In this document: positions 1-8,005 of the stretch, in pieces | How positions within the stretch are numbered: the stretch's first letter is position 1 | How the letters are laid out: the number at the start of each line of letters is the position of its first letter | NCBI GenBank assembly: GCA_016220175.1 | Contig: JACRHZ010000066.1 | Span: 1 to 34,128 of the forward strand | DNA: 34,128 bases | From: Candidatus Peregrinibacteria bacterium | GTDB lineage: Bacteria; Patescibacteriota; Gracilibacteria; CAIRYL01 | Direction of reading: 5' to 3' | Position numbers and translations under genes: made by a program | The notes under the pieces: model-generated | What the model was told of the DNA's origin: nothing | Seen by the model: the letters and a program-made list of their open reading frames with translations, nothing else | Databases searched by the model: none

Positions 1-60
1 TGTTCTGCTTTGAATAGTATGACTGCTCTCGGAATGCCAAAAAGTTACAAAATAGTATGA
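1..60 (+). CDS. Possible C-terminal tail of an upstream gene (partial)
   Basis: Frame 1 is open from the first base to a TGA at 58-60 and would encode 19 residues ending SYKIV. The other two plus-strand frames hit stops within the first 15 bases. The tail is too short to identify, and it could be non-coding. Confidence 0.25.
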   Translation, partial: CSALNSMTALGMPKSYKIV

Positions 61-79
61 AAACCTTAGAAAAAGAAAA

Positions 80-109
80 TTGCTCTTTCCTGAGTCTCTA
101 TATTATGAT
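80..109 (+). promoter_or_regulatory. Putative promoter of pth
   Basis: A TTGCTC box (80-85) lies 18 bases before TATGAT (104-109), and TATTAT overlaps it at 101-106. Transcription would start near 116, giving a leader of about 30 bases that contains two copies of the word ATTCGTAAT. There is no convincing Shine-Dalgarno sequence before the ATG at 146. Confidence 0.35.
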
Positions 110-145
110 TTGTGCAACAAAGCCATTCGTAATTCGTAATTGACT

Positions 146-679
146 ATGAAGCTCATCGTCTTTCTCGGAAACATCGGAAAGAAGTATGAATCGACTCGCC
201 ACAACGCGGGATTTCTTTTCGGTGAATATCTTCGAAAAGAATGGGGATTTCCCGAGTGGGAAGATCAGCCAAAATTTTTTGGGGAGATAAGTGAAGGAAC
301 TCATCACGATGAAAAATTTATTTTTTTGAGACCTTCAACATTTATGAATCTCTCGGGAAAATCGGTGAGTGCTGTTCAGAAGTTCTACAAAATTCCCCTG
401 AAAAATATTCTCCTCTGTCACGATGACAAAGATATTCCATTCGGAACGGTACGCTATCGAGAAAAAGGAAGTTCTGGCGGACAAAAAGGGGTGGAAGATG
501 TGATTCGAGTTTTCGGAACTAAAGAAATTCAGCGCATGAAAATTGGAATTGCAAATGAAGAGATAGGAAAATTTACGGAAACAGCAGATTTTGTACTTTC
601 GAGATTTTCGGAAAGTGAAATAGAAAAGCTCCCAGAAATTTTTGAGGAGGCAGGGAAATTATTGAGAATCAATTCTTAA
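146..679 (+). CDS. pth: Peptidyl-tRNA hydrolase
   Basis: Cytoplasmic enzyme that cleaves the ester bond of peptidyl-tRNA released from stalled ribosomes, recycling tRNA. The 177-residue product has the family's N-terminal signature, with Asn9 in LGNIG and the catalytic His19 in TRHNAGF, the FMNLSG segment around residue 66, and HDDKD with Asp93. The ATG at 146 is preferred over the in-frame TTG at 140 because the product then begins MKLIVFLGN like other Pth proteins. One oddity is the usual GGHNG loop, which reads GGQKG (residues 111-115), so the His/Asn pair that contacts substrate in the E. coli enzyme is replaced. Length is slightly short of E. coli Pth (194). The identification is secure from motif order; activity with the changed loop is inferred. 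Confidence 0.93.
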   Translation: MKLIVFLGNIGKKYESTRHNAGFLFGEYLRKEWGFPEWEDQPKFFGEISEGTHHDEKFIFLRPSTFMNLSGKSVSAVQKFYKIPLKNILLCHDDKDIPFGTVRYREKGSSGGQKGVEDVIRVFGTKEIQRMKIGIANEEIGKFTETADFVLSRFSESEIEKLPEIFEEAGKLLRINS

Positions 680-779
680 TTTTGAAATTGCGTGAGAGTC
701 ATCTCCCCAGAGATAACCTCGAAGCTCTCTTGTAAGTCATAATAGGAAGTTTTCGATTCATGGTACTCGCAGGAACCCA

Positions 780-806
780 GTCACGCCAGGAGGCGTGACC
801 CGCACG
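780..806. repeat. GTCACGCC hairpin repeat, copy 1
   Basis: GTCACGCC (780-787), loop AGGA and GGCGTGAC (792-799) form a perfect 8-bp stem, followed by CCGCACG. The 15 bases at 792-806 are the exact reverse complement of 2618-2632, so a second copy lies in opposite orientation beyond der. A T-run about 20 bases further on (near 820) might let it act as a terminator for pth. Confidence 0.7.
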
Positions 807-824
807 GTGATGAGGGATTTTTTC

Positions 825-860
825 ATTCGTAATTTGTAATTGATCATTCGTAATTGATTC
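825..860. repeat. Iterated-word spacer element (ATTCGTAAT)
   Basis: The words ATTCGTAAT, TTGTAATTGAT and ATTCGTAATTGAT follow one another between pth and rpsU. The same word occurs twice at about 126-142 directly before pth. The remainder of the 680-914 spacer holds the GTCACGCC hairpin and the rpsU promoter; I see no gene in it. Confidence 0.6.
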
Positions 861-863
861 CCC

Positions 864-892
864 TTGCCTTTCCCATTCACTTTTGTAATAAT
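864..892 (+). promoter_or_regulatory. Putative promoter of rpsU
   Basis: TTGCCT (864-869), a 17-base spacer and AATAAT (887-892, or TAATAA one base earlier) suggest a start near 899, about 16 bases before the ATG at 915. No Shine-Dalgarno sequence is visible between them. Confidence 0.4.
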
Positions 893-914
893 CCCCAAGC
901 TCTTAGCAATTCCT

Positions 915-1124
915 ATGGCTATTTATGCGGTTAGAAGGGAAGGCGAAACTAATGAAAGGCTTATTAAGCGCTTCAAAAAGCAAGTCCAAAATGCCCGAAT
1001 TCTTCAAGATCTTCGAGAAAAAAGATATTGGGCTCATTCGCCAAAAAAACGCGTAATTCGAAAGAAAGCGCTCAAAAGAGCTATGTTTCGGGAAAAAAGA
1101 GCACGAGAGCAGTTCTACGCGTAA
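915..1124 (+). CDS. rpsU: Small ribosomal subunit protein bS21
   Basis: Bacteria-specific protein of the 30S platform, near the anti-Shine-Dalgarno end of 16S rRNA. The 69-residue product starts MAIYAVRREGETNERL, runs into FKKQVQNARILQDLREKRYW and ends in a strongly basic helix rich in Arg and Lys, which is the normal bS21 layout and length. The reading frame continues upstream to a TTG at 864, but that TTG is the apparent -35 box and the extra residues do not resemble bS21, so the ATG at 915 is used. The gene converges with der across a spacer of only 28 bases that contains a hairpin-forming word repeat. Confidence 0.88.
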   Translation: MAIYAVRREGETNERLIKRFKKQVQNARILQDLREKRYWAHSPKKRVIRKKALKRAMFREKRAREQFYA

Positions 1125-1192
1125 AAGTACAAAATACAAAATACAGTGGATATCACTTATGTTTTGTACTTTGTACTTTGTGCTTTGTGCTT
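1125..1192. terminator. Inverted iterated-word hairpin between rpsU and der
   Basis: The left arm (1125-1144) repeats the word ACAAAATAC; the right arm (1161-1192) repeats TACTTTG and TGCTTTG. Their complementarity gives a long imperfect hairpin between two convergent genes, in the position of a bidirectional terminator. It extends into the 3' end of der, where the right arm encodes the last dozen or so residues. Confidence 0.5.
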
Positions 1193-2577
1193 GCATACGG
1201 ATTTTCCTGCGTGGTCATTTCGATTTGCACTGGCGTTCCGATAAATCCGAACGTGTCACGAATACGATTTTCCAAATATCTCCTTGATGAAAAATGTATA
1301 TCGTCGAGCCGAGATCCTTTGAAAATAAAGTGTGGTGGAGAAATACCAATTTGCGCTCCATATTTGATCCGAGGATGAGTATTCCTCATTCCCGCCATGG
1401 CGTGAATATGCTGAACTTCCTGGAGAAACGCATTAAATTCTGGTGTGGGAATCCTTTTTTTCCGTTCCGCAAAAATTTCTTGAGAGATCATAAAAATTTT
1501 CTGCACATTTTTTCCTGTAAGAGCGGAAGTGAAAATTGCCGGCGCCCACGGGAGAAATGAGAGTTCTCCTTTGAGATGATGGAGGAATATTTTTTGAGCT
1601 TCTTCACCAGAATCGCGTAAATCCCATTTATTTACGACGAGTACAAGCCCTGTTCGGGCTTCGAGAACTTGTTCAATAATATATTTATCTTGATGCGTAA
1701 CGCCTTCTTCCGCATCGAGGAGCAGAAGCGTGACGTCTGATCTCTGAAGACTCGCAAGCGCTCTCATCACGGAATATTTTTCAATATATTCTTCCACTTT
1801 TGCTCTCCGGCGAAGTCCTGCGGTATCGATGAGACGGAAAGTCGTTCCTTCGTGGACCATTTCAATATCAACCGAATCTCGAGTAGTTCCGGCAATATCG
1901 GAAACAATGAGTTTTTGGGTATTTGTGAGTTTGTTCACGAGTGAAGATTTTCCCACATTCGGTCTTCCGATAACAGCAATGCTGATAATCTCATCATCTT
2001 TTTTCGGATCTTTGCGAAATCCATTTTTCTTGAGAATCTTTTCCGAAGCATCAAGGAGCTCATCAATTCCAGAATTATGAATTGCAGAAATGAGGAAAGG
2101 ATCAGTTTCGCCAATGCCAAAAGAAAGAAGATCCATTTCATCCGTTTGCTGAGTTTTTCCCTCATATTTTGTTCCGACAAGGAGTACTGGCTTATCACCC
2201 GACTTTTTCCGAAGAAGCCGAACCACTTCTTCATCTCCTGGGGTAACTGGCGCTTTGGTATCCACACAGAAAATAATGAGATCAGCTTCTGCTATCGCCA
2301 TTCTTGCCTGCAATTGCACATCTTCTTCTATTGAACCTCCTCCGTGATTCTCCGATCTTTTTTCTTTTTTCTCTTTTCTCTTTTCTCTTCCAAACTCAAG
2401 TCCTCCTGTATCGATAAAAAACATATCCACTTTTTTCCCGCGATACAGAGCGGTTACGGGATCACGCGTAGTTCCAGAAACTGGACTTTCAATCGCAATT
2501 CTTTCCCCAAGAATACGATTAAAAAGTGTGGATTTTCCGACATTTGGACGACCGATAATGGCGACGACAGCTGGCAC
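1153..2577 (-). CDS. der: Ribosome biogenesis GTPase Der (EngA)
   Basis: Double-GTPase needed for 50S subunit assembly. The 474-residue product has G domain 1 with GRPNVGKS (9-16) and DTGG (56-59), G domain 2 with GRPNVGKS (204-211), DTAG (251-254) and NKWD (316-319), then the C-terminal KH-like domain (about 355-455). The start codon is GTG, giving MPAVVAIIGRPNVGKS as in other Der proteins, with no clear Shine-Dalgarno sequence. Three oddities are visible. The G4 motif of domain 1, normally NKxD, reads TKYE (136-139). A Lys/Arg/Glu-rich insert of about 20 residues (63-82) follows the first DTGG and is encoded by iterated CTCTTTTC words. The extreme C terminus (about 462-474) is encoded by the ACAAAGT word repeat that also forms the intergenic hairpin. 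Confidence 0.95.
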   Translation of the reverse strand: MPAVVAIIGRPNVGKSTLFNRILGERIAIESPVSGTTRDPVTALYRGKKVDMFFIDTGGLEFGREKRKEKKEKRSENHGGGSIEEDVQLQARMAIAEADLIIFCVDTKAPVTPGDEEVVRLLRKKSGDKPVLLVGTKYEGKTQQTDEMDLLSFGIGETDPFLISAIHNSGIDELLDASEKILKKNGFRKDPKKDDEIISIAVIGRPNVGKSSLVNKLTNTQKLIVSDIAGTTRDSVDIEMVHEGTTFRLIDTAGLRRRAKVEEYIEKYSVMRALASLQRSDVTLLLLDAEEGVTHQDKYIIEQVLEARTGLVLVVNKWDLRDSGEEAQKIFLHHLKGELSFLPWAPAIFTSALTGKNVQKIFMISQEIFAERKKRIPTPEFNAFLQEVQHIHAMAGMRNTHPRIKYGAQIGISPPHFIFKGSRLDDIHFSSRRYLENRIRDTFGFIGTPVQIEMTTQENPYASTKHKVQSTKHK

Positions 2578-2581
2578 AAAA

Positions 2582-2644
2582 GAAATTTTGAATTATGAAT
2601 TTTAAATTTTGAATTATCGTGCGGGTCACGCCTCATGGCGTAAC
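2582..2644. repeat. Word repeat plus GTCACGCC hairpin, copy 2
   Basis: The words GAATTATGAATTTT and AAATTTTGAATTAT (about 2585-2617) lie directly upstream of the der start. They run into CGTGCGGGTCACGCC (2618-2632), loop TCAT and GGCGTAAC (2637-2644). This is the inverted second copy of the element at 780-806, with one A-C mismatch in the stem. The two copies flank the rpsU-der segment. Confidence 0.65.
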
Positions 2645-2716
2645 TTCTTCTATGAGGAACTTCTCTAAAAAATCTGCACGAGTATCGCACGGACGAACAA
2701 AAATCGCAATTTGGGC

Positions 2717-2745
2717 TTTCAAAATAACCTAAAATAGTGTATAAT
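2717..2745 (+). promoter_or_regulatory. Promoter of the first giant surface-protein gene
   Basis: A consensus TATAAT (2740-2745) is preceded by TTTCAA (2717-2722) with a 17-base spacer. The expected transcription start is about 2752, only five bases before the TTG start codon at 2757, so the mRNA would be almost leaderless. Confidence 0.55.
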
Positions 2746-2756
2746 TCCCTGATACA

Positions 2757-5700
2757 TTGACACATTCTTCTCCAAAGATAACTTCTTTCCCGTTGTTCCA
2801 TCTTCAATATTTGAAACGGCTCCGTGAAAAATACACCCAAACAGGACTCATTTTCGGGATTTTCCTGTTGTTGCTCATCGGAACAGGATTTTCCCTTTTC
2901 CCTAAAAATGATGCTTTTGGATATGGATATACGGTCGATCTTGCCTACGATATGGCAGCAAATCCTTCCGCGATCAATAATGGTGAAACTACGACCTACA
3001 CGATAAATATTAAAAACAAGAGTGATGGACCACTTGATACCGTAGGTATAATTTTTAGCTTTGATGCAACACATCTCCAATTTGTTACTGCCACTGCAGG
3101 ATCCTGTAGAGTCGTCCAAGGCTCGAAAGTTGATTGTGCGAATGGTCCACTTGCTCAGGATGCGACATTAAGTTTCGGAATTACAATGCGAGCGATAAAA
3201 TCAGGATCTCCGGACAGCACAATTATCGTATATCATTCAAACCATGTGGAATATGGTAATGACAGCACTTCTGTTGATATTGAGCCAGCCGCAGATCTCT
3301 CCGTTACGAGAACTGTGGACAAATCGGCCGTTGTTCCCGGAGAAACAGTTGAACATACACTTACTATAAAAAATAATGGTCCAGATATTGCAGAGACCTT
3401 CTCTCTCTCTGACTCTTATAATGAAACCCTTTTTGCCGTTGATTCGACAACAGTTCCTGCAAATTGTGAGATAATTACTGCTGCCATATTCTGCGATTTT
3501 ACAAATTTGGGAGTGGGAGCGAGTACGGTAATAACATACCAAACGCTCGCGCGTGATACCGGAACTTCTGGATCTGCCCAATTTACTCTTGTCCTCGAAC
3601 CTAATACTCCAATAGATCTCAATTCGGCAAATAATTCTGCAACAAATACCGTAAATGTGAGTTATCGTACCATTCGAACTTCAGAAGAAAATTTTTGGAA
3701 AATTGATGGCGTAAAAACATACCAAATCACCGCTGCTGTAGCGAACGGCACAACTGGTATGCAAAATATACGCGTCCTTATCAATTACCAAGGAAGTAAT
3801 TCTTCAAATCGCCGAGGTTACTTTGCTTGGAATGAGGGAACTACTTACACTTTTGATCCTAATTCTACAGATCAGCTTCCGTGTGGAACTGGAAAGGTTG
3901 ATAAATACAATGGCACTACCAATGGCGGATTTGGAAAAGATTTTATTGATCTCGTGGGGTGTTCTACTTCCGTCACTTCTCAGGGGCAACGCACAGTGAC
4001 TTTTACTGTTCGTCCTCGAAGTAACTTTGGTGATTTCGCTCGTATTAATGATATTTCACTTTGGACGACGGATACCGCCGGAAATGTACTGGATTGGCAA
4101 AATTATGATATCAACTTCGGAAGCGATGGAACTCCTCCCTCAAAAGACGCTCTCTCAATAACAACAATAGCAAATAACTATTTGAGAATTGATGGAGTCA
4201 CTTCATATACGATCACCGCAAAGGCAACAGACATGGGAAGTGGTATTCAAAATATGAGAACTCTTATTAATTACCAAGGAAGTAATTCTTCAAATCGCCG
4301 AGGATACTTCGCCTGGAATGAGGGAAGTACTTACACTTTTGGCTCTGATTCCACCGATCAATTCCCGTGTGGAACTGGAAAAGCTGATAAATACAATGGC
4401 ACTACCAGTGGCGGATTTGGAAAAGATTTTATTGATCTCGTTGGGTGTTCCACTTCCGTCACTTCTCAGGGACAACGCACAGTGACTTTTACTGTTCGTC
4501 CTCGAACTAATTTCGGCGATTTCGCTCGTATTAATGATATCTCGTTTTGGACGATGGACACAGCTGGAAATGTTACCGATTCTAGCAATGGTTCCAGTGG
4601 TTGGGATAATTATGATATTAACTTCGGAGCTACGAAATATAATCCGATTCCGGAGTCTATATCTTTCTTCCCTTCAAAGACAGAGTATTATACCATAGAA
4701 AATCCAAATCTCATCTGGCAATCTTCTCAGTTTACCGAGTATGTTCAAATACTTGGAGAAAATATTACAAATCCCATTCAAACAGGATCTTCTGGGCAGT
4801 TAGAATTAGACGGACCTCTTTCTCCCGGAACATACACCTATTCCATTACTCCTTACGGACCAGATGGTATTATAGGCGAATCTCGAACCATCGATCCTTT
4901 GCTTAAAGTCATTCCTACGCCTCAGTGTACGGAAGACAACAGAGTGGAAAAGTGCGGAACGTATGCCTGCGTCGGATCTCAGAGTTGTGACACTCTATGT
5001 ACAACGGAAAACAAATGCGCCGTTTCTACAAATTGCTCGTCTGTGAAAGGACGATGCGGAGCGCAGTGTTCACTCAACTCTGACTGCCAAAATTCGAAGG
5101 AAGTGTTCTGTAATGCAAACCATGAAGTCTGCACGCCGATATGCTCCACAGAAACAGCAACAAAAGGGCAATGTGTTGCGGGAACAACAGACTGTCACAC
5201 TGAATCTGGATTTTGCAACGTGCCAGAAGCGCTTTCCGTAAATATTCCAGCTCAAACCATTCTTTTTGGAACAAAACCAACTGATATCGTCATATCTGGA
5301 GGAACACCTGGGTACAGCATTACTTCCGTGGAAGAAACTCCAAAATCTGGAAGTACTGGGCTGAGACCGACTCTTAATGCCGATGATGCCACGATCTCAT
5401 TCCCGTCTCCTGCCATTGGAACAGGAGAAATGAAAATAACGATTAGGGATTCTCTCGAACAATCAATCGAGGTAACTATTGTCGTGTATGCTCGCCCGAA
5501 TCTTGCAAATTATAAAACCTTTACCATTGATTCCACTTGCGATAAAAGAACCGGAAACAATGCTGCTCTCGTTGGAGAAATTTGCACACTTGTAGCTACG
5601 GTAACATTTGATGATGGAAGTTCTCAGGATGTTTCTCGAGAAGTATTTTGGGATGGAACCAAAGGAGCGGGAGTGTTTCTCGATGGAGACACGAACGGAA

Positions 5701-7703
5701 AGCCAGATGGAAGATCTGATATTTTTATTCTTCCCGCACCACTCACAAGTGACACGCCGAGATACGTCGACATCTCCGCATCGCTTCTTATTTCAGACGA
5801 TCCCGAAGATCCAGATGCCGTATATGTCCGAAATGATGATGAACCGATTCGATTTGAAATTAAGGATCCGGGAAGACTTTCTTCCCTTGAAATTTCTTCT
5901 GAATGTGACACAAAAACAAAATCTGTGGGAGATGATTGTACGTTAAAAGCCAATGGAAAATTTGCAGATGGAACTCTTCACGATCTTTCGAATATCGTGG
6001 AATTCCTCGGATATCAAACCATCGGAAAACTTCTTGGAACAAAGGCTGGAGATCCGAAAAATGGTATTTTGGAAATTACAAAACGCGGTATTGCGACGAT
6101 TACCGCATATATGCCATTTTCCATTTTTGATGGAAATCCGGGAATTTCGGGAGATGATACTAACAGCATTGCAGATGTCATCTACAAAAATAGAGGAGAT
6201 GGAGTTTCCTCAGAAACGTCTGTCGTTATTACCGCAGTTGATCCGACAAGAATTACCTCAATCACTGTTTCGTCACCAAATTGCGATGGAAAAGAAGTAC
6301 CAATTGGAACCGTCTGCGTACTTCAGGCATCAGGAATCTATGAAGATGGAACTTCCTATGATATTTCGAATTTGGTTACGTGGATCGGACATGAAGCGGT
6401 TCTTGGCGATAAAGGAAAACTCGGTGAAAATGGCGTCCTTACGACAGGAAAAGCAGGAACTGCCGTTATTCATGCAACGCTTGTCGTGAATCCAAAAGAT
6501 TCTTCAGGAGGAAGTATTTCTTCAACTTCATCTGACAGTATTACGATCACCGTAATAAATCCGGGAATTTTGAAATCAATTACTGTTTCTTCAAATTGCA
6601 GTGGTATAAAAATCATTGGAGATGTCTGTACGCTGAGGGCAATGGGAACATTTGCGAGCGGCGAACGTGATATTTCTGATCAAGTCACATGGAACGGTAT
6701 TTCTGCTCTTGCTGGTGCGATTACAGGTATGAGTGACATGGTGATTACAAAAGCAGGCGTTGCGACCATAAGCGCAACTCGAGCCATTGATCCAGAAAAT
6801 GCTGGAGCAGGAAGTGTTTCTTCAAATTCCATCGAAATTTCAGCCGTAGATCCAGGAGAAATTGACTCTATTGCGATTAGTTCTCCATGCAGCGGACTCC
6901 AGAAAAAAATTGGAGAATACTGTCAACTCAAAGCAGAAGCGACATATAAAGGTGGAGAAAAGGGCGATGTTTCGGAAAAAGTGACATGGACGGGGTTTGA
7001 TCAAATTGGCGTGGTGAATGGTTCACTTCTCGAGATTAATAAGCGCGAAAATCGAGCTCAAACGGAAGCGCTCATTTTTGCGCATATTTCTCAAACAAGT
7101 GGCGATATTCGTTCTCCAATGAATGCTCCCATTCGAATTATTGTGGTGGAAAAACTCCCTGAAATTAGGAATATTTACACGATCGGAAATCCAGAAATTT
7201 CCAGAAATACTCATACGGATTTGTATATTGATGTCTTCAGCGAAAATGGAATTTCAGAACTTGGGAAAATTCATGCATTCCTGTACGAAGGAATGTTTGG
7301 AACGCCTGAAGAAATTCCAGCCGCGCAGAATTCATTTACCATTATTGAAGATGATAAGGCTTCAGAAGTGACAGAAGGAATAAATTCTGCTCTCATTAAA
7401 CTTCCGATCTACATTCCCGTGTTTGCGGACATGCAAGATGGACCATTTACTTTCCTCGTAAAGATAGATACCAATTCCGGAAATACTATTTCCAAAGTAT
7501 ATACCACCTATCTCGGAATGCGTCCTTCTGGAGATGTGAGTGGAAATGGATTCCTTGACAAAGCTGATATTTCGATGATGCTCAAAATAGTAAATAGCGA
7601 AATTCAAGCTTCAGAACAGCAGATAAAACGTTCTGATTTTAATGGAAATCGTCAAGTTGATCTCATTGATGCTATCTTTGCGCTCAGAAAATACGCTGAG
7701 TAA
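2757..7703 (+). CDS. Giant secreted DUF11/Ig-repeat protein with C-terminal dockerin-like domain (surface protein A)
   Basis: Predicted exported protein of 1648 residues with no catalytic domain that I recognise. In order: basic N terminus and hydrophobic signal/anchor (29-50); two DUF11-like beta domains (about 60-300); two near-identical 162-residue repeats (about 304-625); an Ig-like segment; a Cys-rich region with 16 cysteines (722-820); five BIG-like Ig repeats (about 915-1465), each with a Cys pair near its start and the pattern C-T-L-x-A-x-G-x-F; a conserved domain shared with the next gene (about 1466-1590); and a dockerin-like pair of calcium loops (1592-1648), beginning GDVSGNG and SDFNGNR with Asp at position 12 of each loop. 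TTG is the first available start because a TAA lies in frame at 2742; no ATG precedes the signal sequence. Its likely role is structural, on the cell surface, held by cohesin partners encoded just downstream. Confidence 0.85.
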   Translation: MTHSSPKITSFPLFHLQYLKRLREKYTQTGLIFGIFLLLLIGTGFSLFPKNDAFGYGYTVDLAYDMAANPSAINNGETTTYTINIKNKSDGPLDTVGIIFSFDATHLQFVTATAGSCRVVQGSKVDCANGPLAQDATLSFGITMRAIKSGSPDSTIIVYHSNHVEYGNDSTSVDIEPAADLSVTRTVDKSAVVPGETVEHTLTIKNNGPDIAETFSLSDSYNETLFAVDSTTVPANCEIITAAIFCDFTNLGVGASTVITYQTLARDTGTSGSAQFTLVLEPNTPIDLNSANNSATNTVNVSYRTIRTSEENFWKIDGVKTYQITAAVANGTTGMQNIRVLINYQGSNSSNRRGYFAWNEGTTYTFDPNSTDQLPCGTGKVDKYNGTTNGGFGKDFIDLVGCSTSVTSQGQRTVTFTVRPRSNFGDFARINDISLWTTDTAGNVLDWQNYDINFGSDGTPPSKDALSITTIANNYLRIDGVTSYTITAKATDMGSGIQNMRTLINYQGSNSSNRRGYFAWNEGSTYTFGSDSTDQFPCGTGKADKYNGTTSGGFGKDFIDLVGCSTSVTSQGQRTVTFTVRPRTNFGDFARINDISFWTMDTAGNVTDSSNGSSGWDNYDINFGATKYNPIPESISFFPSKTEYYTIENPNLIWQSSQFTEYVQILGENITNPIQTGSSGQLELDGPLSPGTYTYSITPYGPDGIIGESRTIDPLLKVIPTPQCTEDNRVEKCGTYACVGSQSCDTLCTTENKCAVSTNCSSVKGRCGAQCSLNSDCQNSKEVFCNANHEVCTPICSTETATKGQCVAGTTDCHTESGFCNVPEALSVNIPAQTILFGTKPTDIVISGGTPGYSITSVEETPKSGSTGLRPTLNADDATISFPSPAIGTGEMKITIRDSLEQSIEVTIVVYARPNLANYKTFTIDSTCDKRTGNNAALVGEICTLVATVTFDDGSSQDVSREVFWDGTKGAGVFLDGDTNGKPDGRSDIFILPAPLTSDTPRYVDISASLLISDDPEDPDAVYVRNDDEPIRFEIKDPGRLSSLEISSECDTKTKSVGDDCTLKANGKFADGTLHDLSNIVEFLGYQTIGKLLGTKAGDPKNGILEITKRGIATITAYMPFSIFDGNPGISGDDTNSIADVIYKNRGDGVSSETSVVITAVDPTRITSITVSSPNCDGKEVPIGTVCVLQASGIYEDGTSYDISNLVTWIGHEAVLGDKGKLGENGVLTTGKAGTAVIHATLVVNPKDSSGGSISSTSSDSITITVINPGILKSITVSSNCSGIKIIGDVCTLRAMGTFASGERDISDQVTWNGISALAGAITGMSDMVITKAGVATISATRAIDPENAGAGSVSSNSIEISAVDPGEIDSIAISSPCSGLQKKIGEYCQLKAEATYKGGEKGDVSEKVTWTGFDQIGVVNGSLLEINKRENRAQTEALIFAHISQTSGDIRSPMNAPIRIIVVEKLPEIRNIYTIGNPEISRNTHTDLYIDVFSENGISELGKIHAFLYEGMFGTPEEIPAAQNSFTIIEDDKASEVTEGINSALIKLPIYIPVFADMQDGPFTFLVKIDTNSGNTISKVYTTYLGMRPSGDVSGNGFLDKADISMMLKIVNSEIQASEQQIKRSDFNGNRQVDLIDAIFALRKYAE
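3667..4630 (+). repeat. Tandem 486-bp coding duplication
   Basis: Two copies of a 162-codon unit lie head to tail inside surface protein A. Cores starting at 3783 and 4269 are nearly identical at the DNA level, including the stretch encoding GSNSSNRRGYFAWNEG, while the edges have diverged. This indicates a fairly recent duplication or gene conversion. Confidence 0.85.
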
Positions 7704-7734
7704 AAAGAGTATGAGATCCATTCTCCTCCCTCCC

Positions 7735-7864
7735 TTTGTCATCCCGCGCTTGACGCGGGATCTCAATTGTCACCAAGAGTGAAGAAAAAACAAAAGCGTT
7801 ATTTTCAGGTATTTCTTTATTATTGGTTGTGTTTGAGACCCCGGATCAAGTCCGGGGTGACAAA
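7735..7864. repeat. Inverted pair of 32-bp hairpin repeats
   Basis: The left copy (7735-7766) and right copy (7833-7864) are reverse complements of each other at 26 of 32 positions. Each folds into a 7-bp stem with a five-base loop (TCAAG or its complement). The six differences fall in three stem pairs and preserve pairing every time. The rest of the 7704-8005 spacer contains no gene that I can support. Confidence 0.85.
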
Positions 7865-7992
7865 AAAAGGTAGGGAGAATATAAGCCCAATTTCTCCTTG
7901 TCCTATTTTTCCCCATTCGTCAAGGACAAACCAGCGAAAAAAATCCGAAAAAATGGTAAAATATACAGAATTTTTGTAAGATTTTTTCGGAG

Positions 7993-7998
7993 TAAACT
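7993..7998 (+). promoter_or_regulatory. Possible -10 box of surface protein B gene
   Basis: TAAACT at 7993-7998 would place transcription start at about 8005, one base before the ATG at 8006. The match is 4 of 6 and no good -35 box is seen, so it is supported mainly by the same leaderless spacing as at other genes here. A GGAG at 7989-7992 lies 13 bases before the ATG, far for a Shine-Dalgarno sequence. Confidence 0.25.
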
Positions 7999-8005
7999 CC
8001 TCAGC

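Noticed and set aside
864-914. Longer N terminus for bS21 from a TTG at 864
   Set aside because: The extra residues do not resemble bS21, and the TTG belongs to a plausible -35 box; MAIYAVRREGE is a normal bS21 start.
2454-3119. Minus-strand frame of 221 codons overlapping der and surface protein A
   Set aside because: It overlaps two well-supported genes, has no recognisable domain and spans the promoter and repeat region.
3804-4475. Two similar 61-codon minus-strand frames (3804-3989 and 4290-4475)
   Set aside because: Their similarity only mirrors the tandem 486-bp repeat of surface protein A on the other strand.
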